NCBI GenBank assembly: GCA_046297095.1
Contig: JBKCNS010000051.1
Span: 19,639 to 83,638 of the forward strand
Direction of reading: 5' to 3'
Origin: JBBATK01 sp046297095
GTDB lineage: Bacteria > Bacteroidota > Ignavibacteria > Kapaibacteriales > NICIL-2
DNA length: 64,000 bases
Shown here: positions 63,701-64,000 of the stretch, one piece after another
How the letters are laid out: the number at the start of each line of letters is the position of its first letter
Numbering within the stretch: the first letter of the stretch is position 1
Notes under the pieces: generated by a model
The model's input: the letters and a program-made list of their open reading frames with translations, nothing else
Told to the model about the DNA's origin: nothing
Databases searched by the model: none
Made by a program: the position numbers and the translations under genes

Positions 63701-63814
63701 AATCATGCCGGTACCGGAGCGGCCAATAATGGGCTGCGGATCGAAAGAGTCTTGCGAGAACGCCGCAACTGTTGCTGCGCAGATTCCTGCCAGCAAGATG
63801 AGTATGGTTTTCAT
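57782..63814 (-). CDS. Very large T9SS-sorted secreted protein, function unknown
   Basis: 2010 residues: a signal peptide (MKTILILLAGICAATVAAFSQ), a long body, and a T9SS sorting domain (VAYPNPASSRVDVSIQ to the end). Near residue 750-800 the segment EVRAQIWLPVLFGAKGLVYWYKN resembles the late strands of glycoside-hydrolase-like TIM barrels, in which a query for 'GAKG-yW' motifs would be informative; the rest gives no domain I can name. Cysteines are scattered. AGGAG seven bases before ATG supports the start. It follows another T9SS protein gene after 10 bases, so they share a transcript. Codon use looks AT-richer than that of the genes at 48-57 kb. Confidence 0.75.
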   Translation of the reverse strand: MKTILILLAGICAATVAAFSQDSFDPQPIIGRSGTGMITKPSQTAAFTFEKYAGTFIRGWNWGAAGSLLDEAMHMNMYHGIADYTRYGLINYTGSWSFSADFKKGMFVVEPFLDCKDQQILNSILPRQYLTTDLGAEVAGSEWTNAIMNAQALHLEPTLDVVTSELGVQELEGTIFGFREKQGRLSVINNLQYQRFEPTDIPITQTALTALKGAWRTDILRFQNCRRPPLEIGCSGKTSKEDLRDQNENQPLDRNTFHEFNGKRFYLSINLQAEGIPPASTAQLPDNLVLLTVKIPARHVKWAKTGNQDDALAHSRTYTERQFVMFDSTPRVSGPNGLLNSTDTIQIRSTEPLISTNILGVANRAYSYVQSKTEEFQITVGMLRQFASTGTPITLSAHMTFMGGTEPSNTDPLIGLNGLDAGTTPYDNPRLLPRDFSYRTGEEEADGEREQVGMTYGSTYIDSLDVEVTYHGKVPVLINWVRLETPRAQKLFRGYYDLYLRANVQKVINLVYQPDDKPTWVLSDKAPSGSGNKTNGETDPLGWKLCGIYGMDETGPLHYSSMRYVNRLLNGELKQEQFSRASIYYNINRDIENNCASHLQTMTGMGEFWNGSNIFLGGGQMSPLVRWGKQYFDDKVPDNNKVDMLGFSGGYAGYETDIHGTHVSDSLKSGYETDFISNHFCIAPNTGGGAIRQISYDDDPYTKEWPYPHVVLSSVQSRMERDLHDCYYKQPGLLFSGNTWWANVWIDPGILIYPSIKDPSIKNNLRTIGHKDRFRTAEEVRAQIWLPVLFGAKGLVYWYKNSNGLVDEGDNVAQRDAESSAQLGLCSYDFIRAKRTYEVKPYSFTDLHRSNSPWQNAYKALADNANMKPADWLRNELLGGDYLDRNQEDATPHLGKKYAFVDNKGVTLKSRDPLLNMAGYEWEKMGWNTCTETKDKNDPNKTIVTTNAYETIYTGMKNTRIEIEKLHRMIMDNESYIMGLKFMACYGKGFIKMYAQDPSSGSAFDGYKDTILKKYLDISATLTRPLVRISQEGAAVAEYEQNHGLDSGFYDITLFTNPAVKIESSAINRTHEDSSIVIGVMNRRTDPLFRYVRTQASAAGHEGDTYNRGQMTYLTTAEWDSLKSTGGVHWKVPNDSRTKEWWQARYNERLGGREITLKFLYKSTATSDPDSKGKLLRVREIVASGVRGLDTIVSSTSYLAINFEPGEGKLLEVTMRVPENSVSEGTGANDGVGSLLNTGQRKIVAVPRFLRMENGTPVYDSNQIRYHLVYHRKAGEATNGAELRDVYYKRSRYVQRSFSGIGASSNLVNGLEWEPEVLVSQYLMPHNIPSTRPHNDKAFPSIVVRFDNESQTMKAFIVFAAQSVGNSGGLETTGGIYESCFNVDEPNIASILTPANYLDSLARPCIYDVNKGEILSNYGHPVINAHADGQYVCYSDRSRGIVALWQSRNWPNNSGLLRRENIFGDRSYNTVEYIEVDDQTGYPDRSKYAKLLEEISVKEHCGPSSLHPSINTYTDYETNNVDALLAWDETSKNLYDQDSRQILAAVLSHTASSIVMRPIERTQYCWTNRDGTIACISECGRGKKFQEPVVIEQPTVALTNAKARNYYQIAWRKDRFTLYEKPAWISASNSGTPFYPNVYNTAPFPLLDYSLTATGRDLSSRELWGNTKSFQAKRFPLDIEVLDGVNHILLQPHMEWSEDFSVRGASQPRLAEYMLIDQPAQSNIARRVYRKPDASQYSAITASAAHLMKSPAASNGLDNVQLYGYGTRSQRMCMEIRDQTDRPLQLGMLAESEVDGDSLAANSLVTNWFTVGAEYPFHLLYNGTGTDFISLSIQRRGDSRAYSAEYQCTAEPSESNEVRTVSGRLLNGNNAEYRFIVKPNRKELEPTYSFFVQHNDYDDARDEELPKVLADLSTLNAISAEQIYIVAYPNPASSRVDVSIQSPGASVKQGATLTVVNILGETMYKGSVGTGGVTTLETDLWPEGMYSVRCEFRTGLTECKTAARDFIIRR

Positions 63815-63824
63815 GGTTGTACTC

Positions 63825-64000
63825 CTATCGATTAATGATCACATTCACCGTCTCCGGCGCCAAACCGGGAGAACGCAATCGAAATAGATAGGTACCTACG
63901 GGAAGAGAAGAAACATCCACGATCAATTCGTCGGGAGTTCGTTGGAGTGCGGTTGGTTCTAGTTCAATACTGCGGCCACCGGCGCTTGCTATTACATCCA
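63825..64000 (-). CDS. End of another T9SS-sorted protein (5' part outside window)
   Basis: Only the last 58 codons are in the window. They encode the final part of a sorting domain (SIELEP, then VDVSSLPVGTYLFRLRSPG, ending VNVIINR). The stop lies 10 bases before the start of the 2010-residue protein gene, which indicates an operon of at least two secreted-protein genes. Confidence 0.8.
   Translation of the reverse strand, partial: DVIASAGGRSIELEPTALQRTPDELIVDVSSLPVGTYLFRLRSPGLAPETVNVIINR

Overview
The window looks like chromosomal DNA from a member of the FCB group, most likely Chlorobiota/Candidatus Kapabacteria-like or a close Bacteroidota relative. This is inferred from gene content and motifs, not from a database search. 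Supporting points are seven proteins ending in type IX secretion (T9SS) C-terminal sorting domains, two promoters of the Bacteroidota kind (TTG about 20 bases before TAnnTTTG), a eukaryote-like long isoleucyl-tRNA synthetase, and the yicC-gmk pair. I see no rRNA, tRNA, CRISPR array, transposase, integrase or prophage gene. The sequence reads as a core chromosome with scattered secreted-protein genes.

Layout. 1-5.4 kb: the end of a BNR/T9SS surface protein, an aspartate-type aminotransferase and a secreted M1 aminopeptidase. 5.4-7.7 kb: small membrane, thioredoxin-like and EVE-domain proteins, then a DUF4234-DUF2752 pair. 8-14 kb: a minus-strand run with a divisome pair (ftsL-like, ftsI with PASTA domains), a dihydroorotate dehydrogenase and a GT39-type membrane glycosyltransferase. 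14-18 kb: a diheme cytochrome c peroxidase and a PhoX-family T9SS protein. 18.3-22.5 kb: plsY, an aldehyde dehydrogenase and dnaX on the plus strand. 22.6-27.8 kb: GDP-fucose synthase, a 760-residue protein that I read as a catalytically dead HsdM-type DNA methyltransferase, gmk and yicC. 28-36 kb: a 1381-residue BNR-PKD-LamG T9SS protein, radC, a DinB/YfiT protein and a T9SS protein that looks like a degenerate gingipain-fold protein. 36-42 kb: tamB, a one-helix membrane protein and clpS.

42.3-48.6 kb: a CADD/PqqC-like protein (probable p-aminobenzoate synthesis), then a gap of about 560 bases with several RNA hairpins, an ECF-like sigma factor, two helical-repeat/TPR proteins, an APC permease and a small NuoE-like [2Fe-2S] protein. 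48.8-57.3 kb: a plus-strand series with ileS (swapped HIGH signature), an M16 peptidase, fmt, a glycerophosphodiesterase, a TrmB-like methyltransferase coupled to an unknown membrane protein, and a small unknown. 57.3-64 kb: a GC-rich repeat patch, then a 2010-residue T9SS protein and the end of another, cotranscribed on the minus strand.

The items I rate most worth following are the dead HsdM-like protein, the IleRS with a GxHH signature (known elsewhere to give extreme mupirocin tolerance), the structured non-coding region before the sigma factor, a perfect 22-base repeat shared by two distant upstream regions, and a 12-base tandem repeat that encodes both the acidic tail and the stop codons of the glycosyltransferase.
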